A stretch of 32,469 nt of DNA, taken from positions 1-32,469 of the forward strand of contig NZ_VTZN01000044.1 in the NCBI RefSeq assembly GCF_008370645.1. The letters are read 5' to 3'. Both the position numbers and the translations under genes were made by a program. This document shows, in pieces, positions 8,283 to 18,002 of this stretch. Under the pieces are notes generated by a model. It ran no database searches. It was given only the letters and a program-made list of their open reading frames with translations, and was not told the DNA's origin. This DNA is from Mycobacterium simiae. GTDB taxonomy: Bacteria > Actinomycetota > Actinomycetes > Mycobacteriales > Mycobacteriaceae. Every line of letters begins with the position of its first letter. Position 1 is the first letter of the stretch.

Positions 8283-8921
8283 GTGGATCTCGGCGCGCAA
8301 GCACCCGCACATATGATGCTGTCCAGCATGCGGGTTGCAGGAAGTGCCGACAGCGCCGAGTCGATCACCGATCTCGACCGCACCATCCTGGACACCGCCC
8401 GAACCGTGTTCGAAACCTACGGGTTGCGCCGGGCGAATATCGAAGACGTTGCCACCCGAGCCGGAGTCAGCCGCAGCACCATCTACCGGCGTTTCCCCAC
8501 CCAAGACGAGCCGTTCGAAGGTGTGGTGCGACACCAGGCCGAACAGTTTTTCACCACGCTCGCCCAAGCTACCAGCGGCCATAATCCGCAAGAGGCGGCA
8601 ATCGAAGCGTTCACACTCGGGGTGCGGCTCATCCGAGACTCGCCGCTATATGCGCGCATTGCCGAAAGTGAACCCGAGCTGTTCGGCATGTTTTCGCGAT
8701 CACACGTTTTCCCGATCGGCCAATTCGGCGACGGCATCGCGCACACGCTGCGTCGCTGCGGCGCCGATGTCGCTGACTCCGACCTGTCCAACATCGCGGA
8801 CATCTTGCTACGCGTGGCAGTCGGCATCATCATGTTCCCCACCGATCGCCTTGATACCTCAGATGATGGGGCCGTCCGCGAGTACGCCGCCCGCTATCTG
8901 GCCCCGATCGTTAACTTGTAG
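8283..8921 (+). CDS. TetR family transcriptional regulator
   Basis: This is a 212-residue one-component repressor. The TetR_N helix-turn-helix is clear: an [14 protein letters not shown] helix, then [20 protein letters not shown] (about residues 55-74), followed by an all-helical ligand domain with no recognised pocket. The start is uncertain. GTG 8283 follows a good GAAGGAG (8266-8272), but ATG 8328 (residue 16) is also possible because the first 25 residues lie outside the domain. An 11-codon frame from ATG 8281 shares the ribosome site. The gene ends 2 bp before the next start, so the cyclase is probably co-transcribed. Its likely former target, the divergent DUF2236 gene, is truncated. 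Confidence 0.85.
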   Translation: MDLGAQAPAHMMLSSMRVAGSADSAESITDLDRTILDTARTVFETYGLRRANIEDVATRAGVSRSTIYRRFPTQDEPFEGVVRHQAEQFFTTLAQATSGHNPQEAAIEAFTLGVRLIRDSPLYARIAESEPELFGMFSRSHVFPIGQFGDGIAHTLRRCGADVADSDLSNIADILLRVAVGIIMFPTDRLDTSDDGAVREYAARYLAPIVNL

Positions 8922-8923
8922 AC

Positions 8924-10270
8924 GTGGCCGACGTTCCGCGGACGCGTTACGCCAGATGCGGTGACCTGGACATCGCCTATCAGGTGATCGGAACTGGTCC
9001 GATTGACCTGCTCGTGGTGCCGGGGCCGTCCATTCCGATCGACACAATCGACGACGAGCCATCGATGTACCGTTTTCATCGGCGTTTGGCGTCCTTTAGT
9101 CGCGTGATCCGATTCGACCACCGCGGAGTCGGCTTGTCCTCGCGCGTTGCCGCACCAGACGTGCTGGGACCCACGTTTTGGGCTGAGGACGCGATCGCGG
9201 TCATGGACGCGGTCGGATGCGAGCAGGCCACGATCTTCGTGTCCGGCTTCACGGCGACGACCGCGCTGGTACTCGCCGCTCACCACCCCGAGCGGGTACG
9301 CAGCCTGGTGATCGTCGACGGTTCAGCGCGGGCGCTGCACGCGCCCGACTACCCCGTCGGACTTGACGTGAACACTGCTGACCCATTCTTGACAATCGGG
9401 ACCGAGCCTGACGCGGTCGAGCGGGGCTTTGACGTGCTGCGCATGCTGGCTCCCAGCGTCGCCCACGACGACGCGTTCCGCTCATGGTGGGATCTGGCCG
9501 GCAACCGGGCGGCGTCTCCTAGCACGGCTCGTGACTTCATCACCGCCGTACGAAACTCCGATGCACGCGAGTCGCTGGACCACATCAGCGCGCCGACGCT
9601 GATCCTGCACCGGGTGGGTTGCAGGTTCGTCCCGATCGAGCACGGTCGCTACCTGGCCGAGCACCTCGCCGGATCACGCTTCATCGAGTTACCCGGCTCG
9701 GACGCGCTGTACTGGGTCGGCGATACCGCGGCGTTGCTCGACGAGGTCGAGGAGTTCATCACCGGCGTCCGCGGCTACGTCACCGAACGCGTGCTCACCA
9801 CGGTCATGTTCACTGACATCGTCGGCTCCACCCAGCGCGCCGCTACCCTCGGCGACCACCTGTGGCGCGACCTACTGGACAACCACGACACTCTGGTACG
9901 CCACGAAATTCAGCGATTCAATGGGCGCGAAGTGAACACCGCAGGTGACGGCTTCGTCGCGACATTCAGCAGCCCGAGTTCCGCGATCGCCTGCGCGGAC
10001 GCCATTGTCGACGCCGTTCGGGTGCTCGGCATCGAGGTCCGGGTCGGCGTCCACGCGGGCGAAGTCGAGGCCCGAGGTGCCGACATCACCGGCATGGCAG
10101 TGCACATCGGCGCACGTGTGGCGGCCCTGGCGGATCCCGGTGAGGTGCTGGTGTCCTCCACGGTGCGTGACATCGTGACCGGCTCCAAGCACCGGTTCGC
10201 CGAGCGAGGTGAGCACGAGCTCAAAGGGATGCCGGACCGGTGGCGACTTTACGCACTGATCAAGAATTAG
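8924..10270 (+). CDS. Alpha/beta-hydrolase-like domain fused to class III adenylate cyclase
   Basis: Residues 1-280 form an alpha/beta-hydrolase fold and 290-448 a class III nucleotide cyclase domain. The cyclase has FTDIVGST with metal ligand D298, TAGDG with second metal ligand D342, the purine-specifying D387 and catalytic R398. The canonical Lys is replaced by N338 and the transition-state Asn by H394, so activity may be low or atypical; such substitutions occur in other mycobacterial cyclases. In the hydrolase part the nucleophile elbow GxSxG reads GFTAT (T110 for Ser) and the usual His near residue 261 is Ala. That half is therefore probably a sensor rather than an enzyme. The GTG start is 2 bp after the TetR stop. 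No membrane segments are visible, so the protein should be cytosolic. Confidence 0.88.
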   Translation: MADVPRTRYARCGDLDIAYQVIGTGPIDLLVVPGPSIPIDTIDDEPSMYRFHRRLASFSRVIRFDHRGVGLSSRVAAPDVLGPTFWAEDAIAVMDAVGCEQATIFVSGFTATTALVLAAHHPERVRSLVIVDGSARALHAPDYPVGLDVNTADPFLTIGTEPDAVERGFDVLRMLAPSVAHDDAFRSWWDLAGNRAASPSTARDFITAVRNSDARESLDHISAPTLILHRVGCRFVPIEHGRYLAEHLAGSRFIELPGSDALYWVGDTAALLDEVEEFITGVRGYVTERVLTTVMFTDIVGSTQRAATLGDHLWRDLLDNHDTLVRHEIQRFNGREVNTAGDGFVATFSSPSSAIACADAIVDAVRVLGIEVRVGVHAGEVEARGADITGMAVHIGARVAALADPGEVLVSSTVRDIVTGSKHRFAERGEHELKGMPDRWRLYALIKN

Positions 10271-10277
10271 CTCATAG

Positions 10278-10304
10278 GGAACCAAATGCCCTCCGTTTGC
10301 GACT
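10278..10304 (+). promoter_or_regulatory. Putative ECF-sigma promoter of ctpB (GGAAC-N17-CGACT)
   Basis: GGAAC (10278-10282), 17 bp, then CGACT (10300-10304), placing a start site about 30 nt before the ctpB GTG. The same two boxes with identical spacing precede ctpA, PPE1 and, on the minus strand, the anti-sigma-like gene. GGAAC is a typical ECF -35. Confidence 0.7.
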
Positions 10305-10342
10305 TGTAGGCTGACAGTACGCATGCCGATCTGAGGAGGGCC

Positions 10343-12604
10343 GTGGCGGCTCCGGTTGTGGGGGACTCCGACCTTAATTTCGTGCGGCGTATCCGACTTG
10401 ATGTCGCAGGCATGTCGTGTGCGGCGTGCGCGAGCCGCGTCGAAACGAAGCTCAACAAGGTCCCCGGTGTTCGAGCGTCTGTTAACTTCGCCACCCGCAT
10501 CGCGACCATCGACGCCGTCGAGATGGCGGCCGATGACCTGTGCCAGGTCGTGGAGCGGGCGGGATATCACGCAGTTCCGCACACCGACTTGGCCACCGCG
10601 GAATCCGACCCAGATAGCGAGCAGGCCCGTAAACTTTTGTGGCGGCTGCTCATCGCGGCGGTGTTGTTCGTCCCGCTGGCCGATCTGTCAAGTATGTGCG
10701 CGCTGGTGCCCAGTACCAGATTTCCCGGCTGGGGTTTCGTCTTGATCGCGCTGTCGGCCCCGATCGTGACCTGGGCGGCATGGCCCTTCCACTCGGTCGC
10801 GCTGCGCAACGCGCGCCATCGGACAGCGTCGATGGAAACGCTGATTTCGGTGGGGATCACGGCCGCCACCGTGTGGTCACTGACGACAGTTTTCGTCGAT
10901 CAGCGACCCCGCACGACCACAGGAACCTGGCAAGCGATCCTCAATAGCGATTCGATTTACCTCGAGGTTGCCGCCGGAGTCACCGTCTTCGTCCTCGCCG
11001 GACGGTATTTCGAGGCCCGCGCCAAATCCAAGGCCGGCGGCGCGCTGCGCGCCCTGGCGGCGCTCGGCGCCAAGAACGTCACGGTGCTGCTGGGCGACGG
11101 TGCAGAGCTGGTGATACCGGCCGGCGAACTGAAGAAGCAACAGCGCTTCGTCACGCGGCCCGGCGAAACCATCGCCGCCGACGGCGTTGTCATCGACGGC
11201 TCTGCAGCAATCGACATGAGCGCGATGACCGGCGAGGCCAAGCCGGTCCGTGCGGGTCCGCACTCCCCTGTCGTCGGTGGCACCATCGTGTTGGACGGGC
11301 GACTGGTTATCGAGGCCACTGCCGTAGGCGCCGATACTCATTTCGCGGCGATGGTGCGCCTCGTTGCGGAAGCTCAAGCACAAAAAGCTGGCGCCCAGCG
11401 CCTTGCCGATCGCATCTCGGCAGTGTTTGTGCCGATAGTGTTCGCCATCGCCGTGCTCGCCGGTGGGGCCTGGCTCATCAGCGGCGCCGAGGCGGATCGA
11501 GCCTTCGCGGTGACGCTCGGGGTCCTGGTGATCGCCTGCCCGTGTGCGCTCGGGCTGGCCACTCCGACGGCGATGATGGTCGCTTCAGGCCGGGGTGCGC
11601 AGTTGGGGATTTTCATCAAGGGTTACCGGGCGTTGGAAACCATCCACGGCATCGACACCGTCGTGTTCGACAAAACCGGCACGTTGACGGTCGGGCACCT
11701 GAGCGTGAATACGGTGACGACGACCGACGGCTGGGATTCGGCGAGGGTGCTTGCGCTCGCCTCCTCCGTGGAAGCGGCCTCCGAGCATGCCGTGGCGACC
11801 GCGATCGTCGGCGCATCTTCAAATCCGATGGCAGTCAACGATTTTGCCGCAATTGCCGGATGCGGCGTGACGGGAATCGTCGGAGGCCACCGCGTCGAAG
11901 TCGGCAAACCCTCCTGGATCACCCGCAACCAACCAGGCGAGGCCGCGCTGGACGCGGCCCGCAGAGCAGGCGAGTCACGCGGCGAGACGGTAGTTTTCGT
12001 GTCGGTGGATGGTTTGGCCTGCGCGGCAATAACGATTGCCGACACCGTCAAGGAGTCCGCCCCCGACGCGATATCTGCGCTGCGCAGCCGTGGACTACGG
12101 ACCATTCTGCTCACCGGTGACAATCAGGCCGCAGCCGACGCGGTCGCGGCACAGGTCGGCGTCGACACCGTTATCGCCGATGTACTGCCCCAAGGCAAAG
12201 TCAACGTGATCCGACGCCTCCGCGACGAAGGACATGCCGTCGCCATGGTCGGCGACGGTATCAACGACGGCCCCGCACTGGTGTGTGCTGACTTGGGGTT
12301 GGCTATGGGGCGTGGCACCGACGTCGCGATCGGCGCGGCCGACATCATCTTGGTGCGCGACGATCTCAAGATCGTCCCGCAGGCGCTGGATCTGGCGCGC
12401 GCGACCATGCGGACGATCCGGATGAACATGATTTGGGCGTTCGGCTACAACGTCGCGGCAATTCCGATTGCGGCCGCCGGGCTACTCAACCCCCTGATTG
12501 CCGGTGCGGCGATGGCGTTCTCGTCGTTCTTCGTCGTGTCAAACAGCCTGCGGCTACGTAACTTCGGCCTTCGCCACACGCCAATCACATCGCCGCGCCG
12601 GTAG
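10343..12604 (+). CDS. ctpB: P1B-type copper ATPase CtpB
   Basis: This 753-residue heavy-metal ATPase starts MAAPVVGD as M. tuberculosis CtpB does (752 residues by recall). Domain order: an HMA with GMSCAAC (C26, C29), two helices, four core helices with the metal-binding CPC (C399-C401), the actuator TGEA loop, DKTGT (D443), SEHA in place of the usual SEHP, GDGIND, and two final helices. CPC plus a CxxC HMA marks a Cu(I)-type P1B-1 pump; direction of transport is not shown by sequence. GTG 10343 follows GAGGAGG (10333-10339). It is preceded by a GGAAC-N17-CGACT promoter and followed after 7 bp by a metallochaperone gene. It closely resembles ctpA downstream, an old duplication. Confidence 0.95.
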   Translation: MAAPVVGDSDLNFVRRIRLDVAGMSCAACASRVETKLNKVPGVRASVNFATRIATIDAVEMAADDLCQVVERAGYHAVPHTDLATAESDPDSEQARKLLWRLLIAAVLFVPLADLSSMCALVPSTRFPGWGFVLIALSAPIVTWAAWPFHSVALRNARHRTASMETLISVGITAATVWSLTTVFVDQRPRTTTGTWQAILNSDSIYLEVAAGVTVFVLAGRYFEARAKSKAGGALRALAALGAKNVTVLLGDGAELVIPAGELKKQQRFVTRPGETIAADGVVIDGSAAIDMSAMTGEAKPVRAGPHSPVVGGTIVLDGRLVIEATAVGADTHFAAMVRLVAEAQAQKAGAQRLADRISAVFVPIVFAIAVLAGGAWLISGAEADRAFAVTLGVLVIACPCALGLATPTAMMVASGRGAQLGIFIKGYRALETIHGIDTVVFDKTGTLTVGHLSVNTVTTTDGWDSARVLALASSVEAASEHAVATAIVGASSNPMAVNDFAAIAGCGVTGIVGGHRVEVGKPSWITRNQPGEAALDAARRAGESRGETVVFVSVDGLACAAITIADTVKESAPDAISALRSRGLRTILLTGDNQAAADAVAAQVGVDTVIADVLPQGKVNVIRRLRDEGHAVAMVGDGINDGPALVCADLGLAMGRGTDVAIGAADIILVRDDLKIVPQALDLARATMRTIRMNMIWAFGYNVAAIPIAAAGLLNPLIAGAAMAFSSFFVVSNSLRLRNFGLRHTPITSPRR

Positions 12605-12611
12605 GTGCCAG

Positions 12612-12830
12612 ATGGTCGAGCAGACATTCTCCGTCGTCGGACTGCGCTGTGCGGGGTGCGTCGAAATCGTCACCGCGGCGCTGACCACGCTCGAACGCGT
12701 TAATTCCGTCAGCATTGACCTAGACGCCGAAGGCGTGTCCACGGTACGGATTTCCGCCGCCGTCGAAGTCACTCGTGAGCAGGTCCAAGCAGCGCTGGCC
12801 AACGCCGGAGACTTCTCGATCGTGGGCTAG
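12612..12830 (+). CDS. Small HMA-domain metallochaperone (CopZ/Atx1-like)
   Basis: This 72-residue single-domain HMA protein carries the metal-binding loop GLRCAGCV near the N-terminus (CxxC) and the alternating beta-alpha pattern of the ferredoxin-like fold. ATG 12612 lies 7 bp after the ctpB stop, so the two share a transcript. It probably delivers Cu(I) to or from CtpB, whose own HMA has the same type of motif. Met of the usual GMxCxxC is replaced by Leu, a common chaperone variant. A longer frame extends upstream into ctpB, but the ATG is preferred because the HMA domain starts right after it. Confidence 0.88.
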   Translation: MVEQTFSVVGLRCAGCVEIVTAALTTLERVNSVSIDLDAEGVSTVRISAAVEVTREQVQAALANAGDFSIVG

Positions 12831-12843
12831 CAGTGGGCTAGCA
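12822..12843 (+). repeat. Perfect tandem 11-bp duplication at the metallochaperone stop
   Basis: GTGGGCTAGCA occurs twice in direct tandem (12822-12832 and 12833-12843), spanning the TAG stop. It does not change the protein end. It is a small replication-slippage scar in the gap to the convergent CopD-CtaG gene. Confidence 0.7.
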
Positions 12844-12847
12844 GCGT

Positions 12848-14824
12848 TTATCGACGCATCCGGGCCAACTCAAGCAGCATCGCGTTGTAGGCATCCAGGT
12901 CATCGTCGGCGTAGTTGCTGTCCGCATGCCGGTCCTCACGGACAGCCACTCGGCGGTCTTGGCGCGCCCACTGGGTCACCAGCGCCACAATGACCATAAT
13001 GATTGGGAGTTCCGTTGCACTCCAAGCGATTCCCCCGCCAAGATGTTGATCGTCGGCAATGCTAGCCAGCCATGGCAAATTGACCGACCGATAAAACTCG
13101 GCACCTATAACCGAATTGGTTGTCATCAATGCGATACCGAAGAAAGCGTGAAACGGCATCACCGCGAACAGCAAACCGATACGTCCCGGGTAGGGGAGCC
13201 GGCGCGGCCCCGGGTCAATTCCGATAATTGCCCAGTAGAAGAGATACCCGACGATCAGGAAGTGTGCGGCCATGAATTCGTGGCCCCAGTGATAGCGGAC
13301 GAAGGTGTCAAAGAGCGGCGTGAAGTACACGATATAGGGCGAGGCCACGAAGAGGATAAAGGCCGTCATCGGGTGCGACAGGAAAGCTGTCACCCGCGAA
13401 TGCAACAGCCAGGTCAACCACTCGCGCGGGCCGGGCGCCTGGCCATCGCCCGCGGCTGGCAGCACCCGCAGCGCCAACGTAACCGGCCCACCTAATACCA
13501 GCAGAACCGGGATGAACATATTCAGCGTCATGTGCTCAGCCATGTGGACGCTGAACATCGCCGACCCGTAAGACCGCATACCCGAGCTGCTGGTGAACAG
13601 CAGCACGAGACAACCAGCCAGCCAAGAAACCAATCTGCCGACGGGCCAGCAGTCGCCTTTCTGTCGCATTCGGATGTAGCCCGCCACGTACCCAACTGCC
13701 AGAACCACACTCAGGGTCCCGAACAGGCTGTCGAACCGCCACACGGTGAGCAACGTGACGACGTTCGGCGGCTGCGGCAGTTCATACCCGAGAAACACGT
13801 CCCAGGCGGTGAACCGGTGCGTAACGAATCGAGGTGCCGGCTGAACTGCCATGGCCGCCAGCACGGCCATGGCAGCCGTCATGGAAAGCGCGCCCAAGGT
13901 GCTCGCAACGTTGGACTGGACCGGTCTAACGAACAAGCCCCAACAGTCCGATATCCACACCAACATCAAGAGCAGCCCTGCCAAAAGGCCGAGCCGTGCA
14001 AAGTCTGAATCGATCGCCACACCAGGAATCTGTAGGTAGAGCAATACGGCTCCGTAGCACAGCGCCAATGCGCCAGAGGCCACTTGCGCTAACTGAACGG
14101 CGCGAGTCGGCGTTGCACCAGTAGCCGCCGTCGCGGTCTTCAGCCCAGTCAGTGCGGCGACCGCCAGTGCAAAGACCATCGCCGCGCTGGTCATGTAGTC
14201 ATGATCTGGCCCGTGTCCGGCGTTGCCAGTTACCGCGATCGCCACCACGGCGATAGTGTTGGGAATCAACAAAACAACATGACCGACCCAACGTGTGATG
14301 AGACGCAATGTCACCGCGATGACCAGCGCGCAGCTCGCCACAACGATCCACGCAGGTGCCATTTCGGAGGCGCCTATGGCGTCCAGCAGCCCCCCACTGG
14401 CCAGCAGCCTCATCGGTGCGACACCGGAGTCATGTGCGGCTTGGACGACCACCATCACCACCGCAAGCACTGTCCAGGCCACGGAAAGACGCTCTGCCAC
14501 AAGGTGCATCCGAAATGCAGCGGCATCGATTAGGCCGTCGTGCGCCGGCCGCGCCGTCATCACCACGGACACCAACGCACCCAGACACAGCGCGCTCAAC
14601 AGTGTGGCAATGAAGTACCCGATCGGCTCCGCGGCATACAGGAATGCGCCCGGGTGGGAGTCGCCCACTACGGCATACCGGCGCTGTCCTGACACCAGTC
14701 CATAGCCGGCCAGAGCCGCCGAGATGCCCGCAAATCCGACCCACAACCAGGCCAACGCTGCGGAGATAGGCGGCGCAGGCGCCGCAGCCTTCGACTCACT
14801 TTCGGCGGGCGCGTCAGTCTGCAC
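12848..14824 (-). CDS. CopD-CtaG fusion membrane protein, Rv0102 homologue
   Basis: This 658-residue polytopic membrane protein has many hydrophobic segments from about residue 20 to 610. The N-terminal half (about 1-340) has the character of the copper resistance protein CopD. The C-terminal half (about 360-630) is a CtaG/caa3 assembly-factor domain with conserved His and Met in membrane context, such as [15 protein letters not shown] and a following FLSHP. Both families handle copper at the membrane, and CtaG-type proteins are associated with supplying copper to cytochrome oxidase. M. tuberculosis Rv0102 has the same layout and lies next to ctpB. The start is GTG 14824. The 3' end converges on the metallochaperone gene. 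A divergent ctpA lies 158 bp away. Confidence 0.88.
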   Translation of the reverse strand: MQTDAPAESESKAAAPAPPISAALAWLWVGFAGISAALAGYGLVSGQRRYAVVGDSHPGAFLYAAEPIGYFIATLLSALCLGALVSVVMTARPAHDGLIDAAAFRMHLVAERLSVAWTVLAVVMVVVQAAHDSGVAPMRLLASGGLLDAIGASEMAPAWIVVASCALVIAVTLRLITRWVGHVVLLIPNTIAVVAIAVTGNAGHGPDHDYMTSAAMVFALAVAALTGLKTATAATGATPTRAVQLAQVASGALALCYGAVLLYLQIPGVAIDSDFARLGLLAGLLLMLVWISDCWGLFVRPVQSNVASTLGALSMTAAMAVLAAMAVQPAPRFVTHRFTAWDVFLGYELPQPPNVVTLLTVWRFDSLFGTLSVVLAVGYVAGYIRMRQKGDCWPVGRLVSWLAGCLVLLFTSSSGMRSYGSAMFSVHMAEHMTLNMFIPVLLVLGGPVTLALRVLPAAGDGQAPGPREWLTWLLHSRVTAFLSHPMTAFILFVASPYIVYFTPLFDTFVRYHWGHEFMAAHFLIVGYLFYWAIIGIDPGPRRLPYPGRIGLLFAVMPFHAFFGIALMTTNSVIGAEFYRSVNLPWLASIADDQHLGGGIAWSATELPIIMVIVALVTQWARQDRRVAVREDRHADSNYADDDLDAYNAMLLELARMRR

Positions 14825-14880
14825 GCCACGAGCTTACGACGGGACGTCTTCGCCGCTGGCCATGGCCGGGAACCCCTGCT

Positions 14881-14902
14881 GTTAAGGAAGCTAGTTAAGG
14901 AA
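14881..14902 (+). repeat. Direct repeat GTTAAGGAA overlapping the ctpA -35 box
   Basis: GTTAAGGAA occurs at 14881-14889 and again at 14894-14902, 13 bp apart start to start. The second copy runs into the GGAAC -35 of the ctpA promoter. It could be a regulator site or chance; nothing equivalent is seen at ctpB or PPE1. Confidence 0.35.
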
Positions 14903-14925
14903 CTCCGCACCCGCTTGCAACGACT
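14899..14925 (+). promoter_or_regulatory. Putative ECF-sigma promoter of ctpA (GGAAC-N17-CGACT)
   Basis: GGAAC (14899-14903), 17 bp, CGACT (14921-14925), implying a leader of about 50 nt before ATG 14983. The spacer shares GCACCCGCT with the PPE1 promoter, offset by two bases. Confidence 0.7.
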
Positions 14926-14982
14926 TTGTCTGTGTAGGTGAGGGTTGGTCGACCACAGCCAGCAGGAGGTGATGAAGCCACG

Positions 14983-17220
14983 ATGTCGGCGACGGCAGCC
15001 GCGACCGATAAGCATCCAGGACGACTGGAGCCGGTGCAATTGAAGATCAACGGGATGTCGTGTTTTGCGTGCTCCCGACGGATTGAATCGGCACTCAACA
15101 CATTGCCGGGAGTCCGGGCGACGGTAAACTTCGCCACCCGGGTTGCGATCGTCGACACCAACGGGGACATTGAGGCCGCCACACTGTGCGAGGCGGTGCA
15201 CCAGGCGGGCTTTCGAGCCTGTTTGTTGACGAATGACGGTCACAGCGCTGGCGACCCTGATGGTGACCACGCTCGACATCTACTGATCCGGCTAGCCGTC
15301 GCGGCCGTGCTCTTCGTGCCCCTCGCCGACCTGTCGGTGATGTTTGCCGTCATGCCCAATACTCGCTTTTCCGGCTGGCAGTGGGTGTTGACTCTGCTAG
15401 CTCTTCCTGTCGTGACATGGGCAGCGTGGCCGTTTCACCGCGTCGCGCTACGTAATGCGCGCCACCACGGCGCCTCAATGGAAACGCTGATCTCGGTCGG
15501 TATCACGGCCGCCACAATCTGGTCGCTTTACACCGTCTGCTGCCATCACCAGCCCCTTGGGCGCAGGGGCATCTGGCAGGCGCTGTCGGGAAGCGACGCC
15601 ATCTATTTTGAGGTGGCCGCGGGTGTGACGGTGTTTGTCCTAGCGGGGCGGTATTTCGAGGCCCGCGCCAAGTCGAAGGCGGGTGCCGCGCTGCGAGCGC
15701 TGGCGGCACTGAACGCCAAGGACGTGGCGGTGCTACAGCCGGATGGGTCGGAAATTGTCATCCCAGCCGACGAACTCCGGGAACAACAGCGCTTTGTGGT
15801 GCGTCCCGGGCAGACGGTCGCCGCCGACGGCCTGGTAGTCGAGGGTTCGGCACCCGTCGACATGAGCGCGATGACCGGCGAATCCAAGCCCATCAGGGTG
15901 TGTCCCGGAAACCGAGTCATCGGTGGCGTGGTCGTGCTCGCTGGCAGGCTGATCGTCGAGGCTGCTGCAGTAGGCGCCGACACCCGGTTCGCCGGCATGG
16001 TCCACCTGGTCAAGCAGGCGCAGGCACAAAAGGCCCAAGCTCAGCGCCTAGCTGACCGGATCGCCTCCGTGTTCGTACCCGGTGTGTTCGTTGTCGCAGC
16101 ATTGACCGTCACCGGATGGCTGTTGGCCGGCGGGCAGCCCGACCGGGCCTTCTCGGCCGCCCTCGCGGTACTGGTCATCGCGTGCCCATGTGCGCTAGGC
16201 CTGGCGACACCGACCGCGATGATGGTGGCCTCCGGTCGCGGAGCGCAGCTCGGAATCTTCCTCAAAGGCTACAAGTCCTTAGAAGCCACCCGGTCGGTCG
16301 ACACCATTGTCTTCGACAAGACCGGCACCCTAACGACAGGCCAGTTGACGGTCAACGCGGTAACGGCCGCGCCGGGCTGGGATGCCGACGAGCTCCTTGA
16401 GCTGGCTGCGACGGTGGAAGCGGGCTCCGAGCATGCCCTGGGGATAGCGATTGCCGCATCGGCGCCAGAGCGACAGCCGGTTGCCGACTTCAGCGCAGTA
16501 CCCGGTCGCGGCGTGAGCGGCACTGTGGCCGGGCACGTGGTACGGGTGGGCAAACCGTCATGGATCGCCCCCAGATGCGGCTCGTCGTCGATGGTCGCGG
16601 CCCGCCGCGACGCCGAACTACGCGGCGAGACGGCGGTGTTCGTCGAGGTCGACGGTGTACCGCGCGGGGTCATTGCGGTGGCCGACGCTGTGAAGGACTC
16701 CGCAGCTGAGGCAGTCGCGGCATTACACCAGCGCGGCCTTCGGACCATTTTGTTGACCGGCGACAATCCAGCATCGGCGGCCGCTGTGGCGGCTCGCGTC
16801 GGTATCGACGAGGTGATCGCCGACGTCTTGCCGGAAGGCAAGGTCGACATCATCGAGCAGCTGCGTCAGCGCGGCCACGTGGTCGCGATGGTCGGCGACG
16901 GTATCAACGACGGACCGGCGCTGGCGTGCGCCGACCTGGGTATGGCCATGGGGCGCGGCACGGACGTGGCGATCGGCGCTGCCGATATCATTCTGGTCCG
17001 CGACAACCTCGACGTCGCGCCCCTCGCAGTTGGCCTCGCCACCGCTACCATGCGCACGATCAAGCTCAACATGGTTTGGGCATTCGGGTACAACATTGCC
17101 GCCATCCCCATTGCCGCCGCCGGACTGCTCAACCCATTGGTTGCCGGCGCTGCCATGGCGTTTTCCTCGTTCTTCGTCGTCACAAATAGCCTGCAGTTGC
17201 GTAATTTCGGCGCCAATTGA
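14983..17220 (+). CDS. ctpA: P1B-type copper ATPase CtpA
   Basis: A 745-residue Cu(I)-type P1B ATPase. It has an N-terminal HMA with GMSCFAC (C27, C30), an intramembrane CPC (C401-C403), a TGES actuator loop, DKTGT (D445), SEHA, GDGIND, and a pair of C-terminal helices containing YN and MAFSS as in CtpB. The N-terminal region and the stretch around LADLSVMF match M. tuberculosis CtpA better than CtpB. The open frame begins at GTG 14938, but ATG 14983 is the better start. AGGAGGT (14964-14970) lies 12 bases before it, and CtpA homologues start there. It is preceded by the shared ECF-type promoter and probably followed in the same transcript by the Met-rich membrane protein gene. Confidence 0.94.
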   Translation: MSATAAATDKHPGRLEPVQLKINGMSCFACSRRIESALNTLPGVRATVNFATRVAIVDTNGDIEAATLCEAVHQAGFRACLLTNDGHSAGDPDGDHARHLLIRLAVAAVLFVPLADLSVMFAVMPNTRFSGWQWVLTLLALPVVTWAAWPFHRVALRNARHHGASMETLISVGITAATIWSLYTVCCHHQPLGRRGIWQALSGSDAIYFEVAAGVTVFVLAGRYFEARAKSKAGAALRALAALNAKDVAVLQPDGSEIVIPADELREQQRFVVRPGQTVAADGLVVEGSAPVDMSAMTGESKPIRVCPGNRVIGGVVVLAGRLIVEAAAVGADTRFAGMVHLVKQAQAQKAQAQRLADRIASVFVPGVFVVAALTVTGWLLAGGQPDRAFSAALAVLVIACPCALGLATPTAMMVASGRGAQLGIFLKGYKSLEATRSVDTIVFDKTGTLTTGQLTVNAVTAAPGWDADELLELAATVEAGSEHALGIAIAASAPERQPVADFSAVPGRGVSGTVAGHVVRVGKPSWIAPRCGSSSMVAARRDAELRGETAVFVEVDGVPRGVIAVADAVKDSAAEAVAALHQRGLRTILLTGDNPASAAAVAARVGIDEVIADVLPEGKVDIIEQLRQRGHVVAMVGDGINDGPALACADLGMAMGRGTDVAIGAADIILVRDNLDVAPLAVGLATATMRTIKLNMVWAFGYNIAAIPIAAAGLLNPLVAGAAMAFSSFFVVTNSLQLRNFGAN

Positions 17221-17351
17221 GCCATCTGCGAGCGCAAGGCACGCAACCCACGACGCAGCGGCTGAGGAGCCGACGCGGCCGCACCAAAAAGAAAGCGGGT
17301 CTGTCCACCAACTACGCGTACTCAGTTGTGGGCCTGGATAGGGTGTCCACA

Positions 17352-18002
17352 ATGATCCAGGACATCTTCTTACGTTGGATCGCCACGACGCTGTTCTCCC
17401 TGAGCGCCGCCGAGTCCGTGTTCGCCATCGTCACCAGGCATCCTGCGTGGACACAAGTTGTCGGCCAATTGCTGCACTTCATCATGGCGGTCGCGATGAG
17501 CGTGCTGGCCTGGCCCTGGACCACCAAGTTTCCCACCACCGGTCTAATGGTGTTCTTCTTACTTGCCGCGCTCTGGTTTGTGGGTGTCGGCCTTGCCGGT
17601 GTTGGCCAGCGAGTGGTCAATGGCTACCACGCGCTAACGATGCTGGCGATGACGTGGACGTTCGTTGTCATGAACGGCGATCTGCTGTCCGGTGCGCCCC
17701 GCACCGCCCATGGCGGACAAAATCCGGCGTCGCTACGCTCCCCCATGCCCGGCATGGACATGCCTGGCATGCAGATGTCCGGCGCCGACATCTCGCCATC
17801 GAGCATCGGCGCTTCGGTGTGGATCGATGCAGTCAGCTGGCTCTGCACAATTGGTTTCGTGGCAGCCACAATCTGGTGGGTTTACCGATTGTTTGCGCTA
17901 CGGAAAGCGGAGCCGCCGCCACCGCGGCAGCGGTTTCTTGAGGAGGCCAGCCTGGCAGCAATGGCAGCAGGCATGGCAATCATGTTCGGCGTGATGCTGT
18001 AA
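17352..18002 (+). CDS. Met-rich polytopic membrane protein (DUF5134-like)
   Basis: From ATG 17352 the protein has 216 residues with about five or six membrane helices and a loop carrying MPGMDMPGMQM near residues 132-145. Met-x-x-Met repeats of this type bind Cu(I)/Ag(I) outside the cytoplasm in other proteins. A longer frame starts at 17217, but its first 45 residues are basic, non-conserved in character, and overlap the ctpA stop, so ATG 17352 is preferred; GTG 17343 is also possible. It follows ctpA by 131 bp, and its last 23 bases overlap the convergent anti-sigma-like gene. The DUF5134 label is from overall look and is tentative. The copper link rests on the Met motif and the neighbours. 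Confidence 0.65.
   Translation: MIQDIFLRWIATTLFSLSAAESVFAIVTRHPAWTQVVGQLLHFIMAVAMSVLAWPWTTKFPTTGLMVFFLLAALWFVGVGLAGVGQRVVNGYHALTMLAMTWTFVVMNGDLLSGAPRTAHGGQNPASLRSPMPGMDMPGMQMSGADISPSSIGASVWIDAVSWLCTIGFVAATIWWVYRLFALRKAEPPPPRQRFLEEASLAAMAAGMAIMFGVML

Noticed and set aside
8281-8316. 11-codon frame [11 protein letters not shown] before the TetR gene
   Set aside because: It overlaps the GTG start of the regulator and could be a leader, but its good Shine-Dalgarno equally serves GTG 8283; not enough evidence.
14869-14895. A second GGAAC 30 bp upstream of the ctpA promoter
   Set aside because: At 17 bp downstream the sequence is CTAGT, not CGACT, so it does not fit the shared motif.
17217-17351. 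45-residue N-terminal extension of the Met-rich membrane protein
   Set aside because: Basic, low-similarity character and overlap with the ctpA stop; the first membrane helix begins just after ATG 17352.
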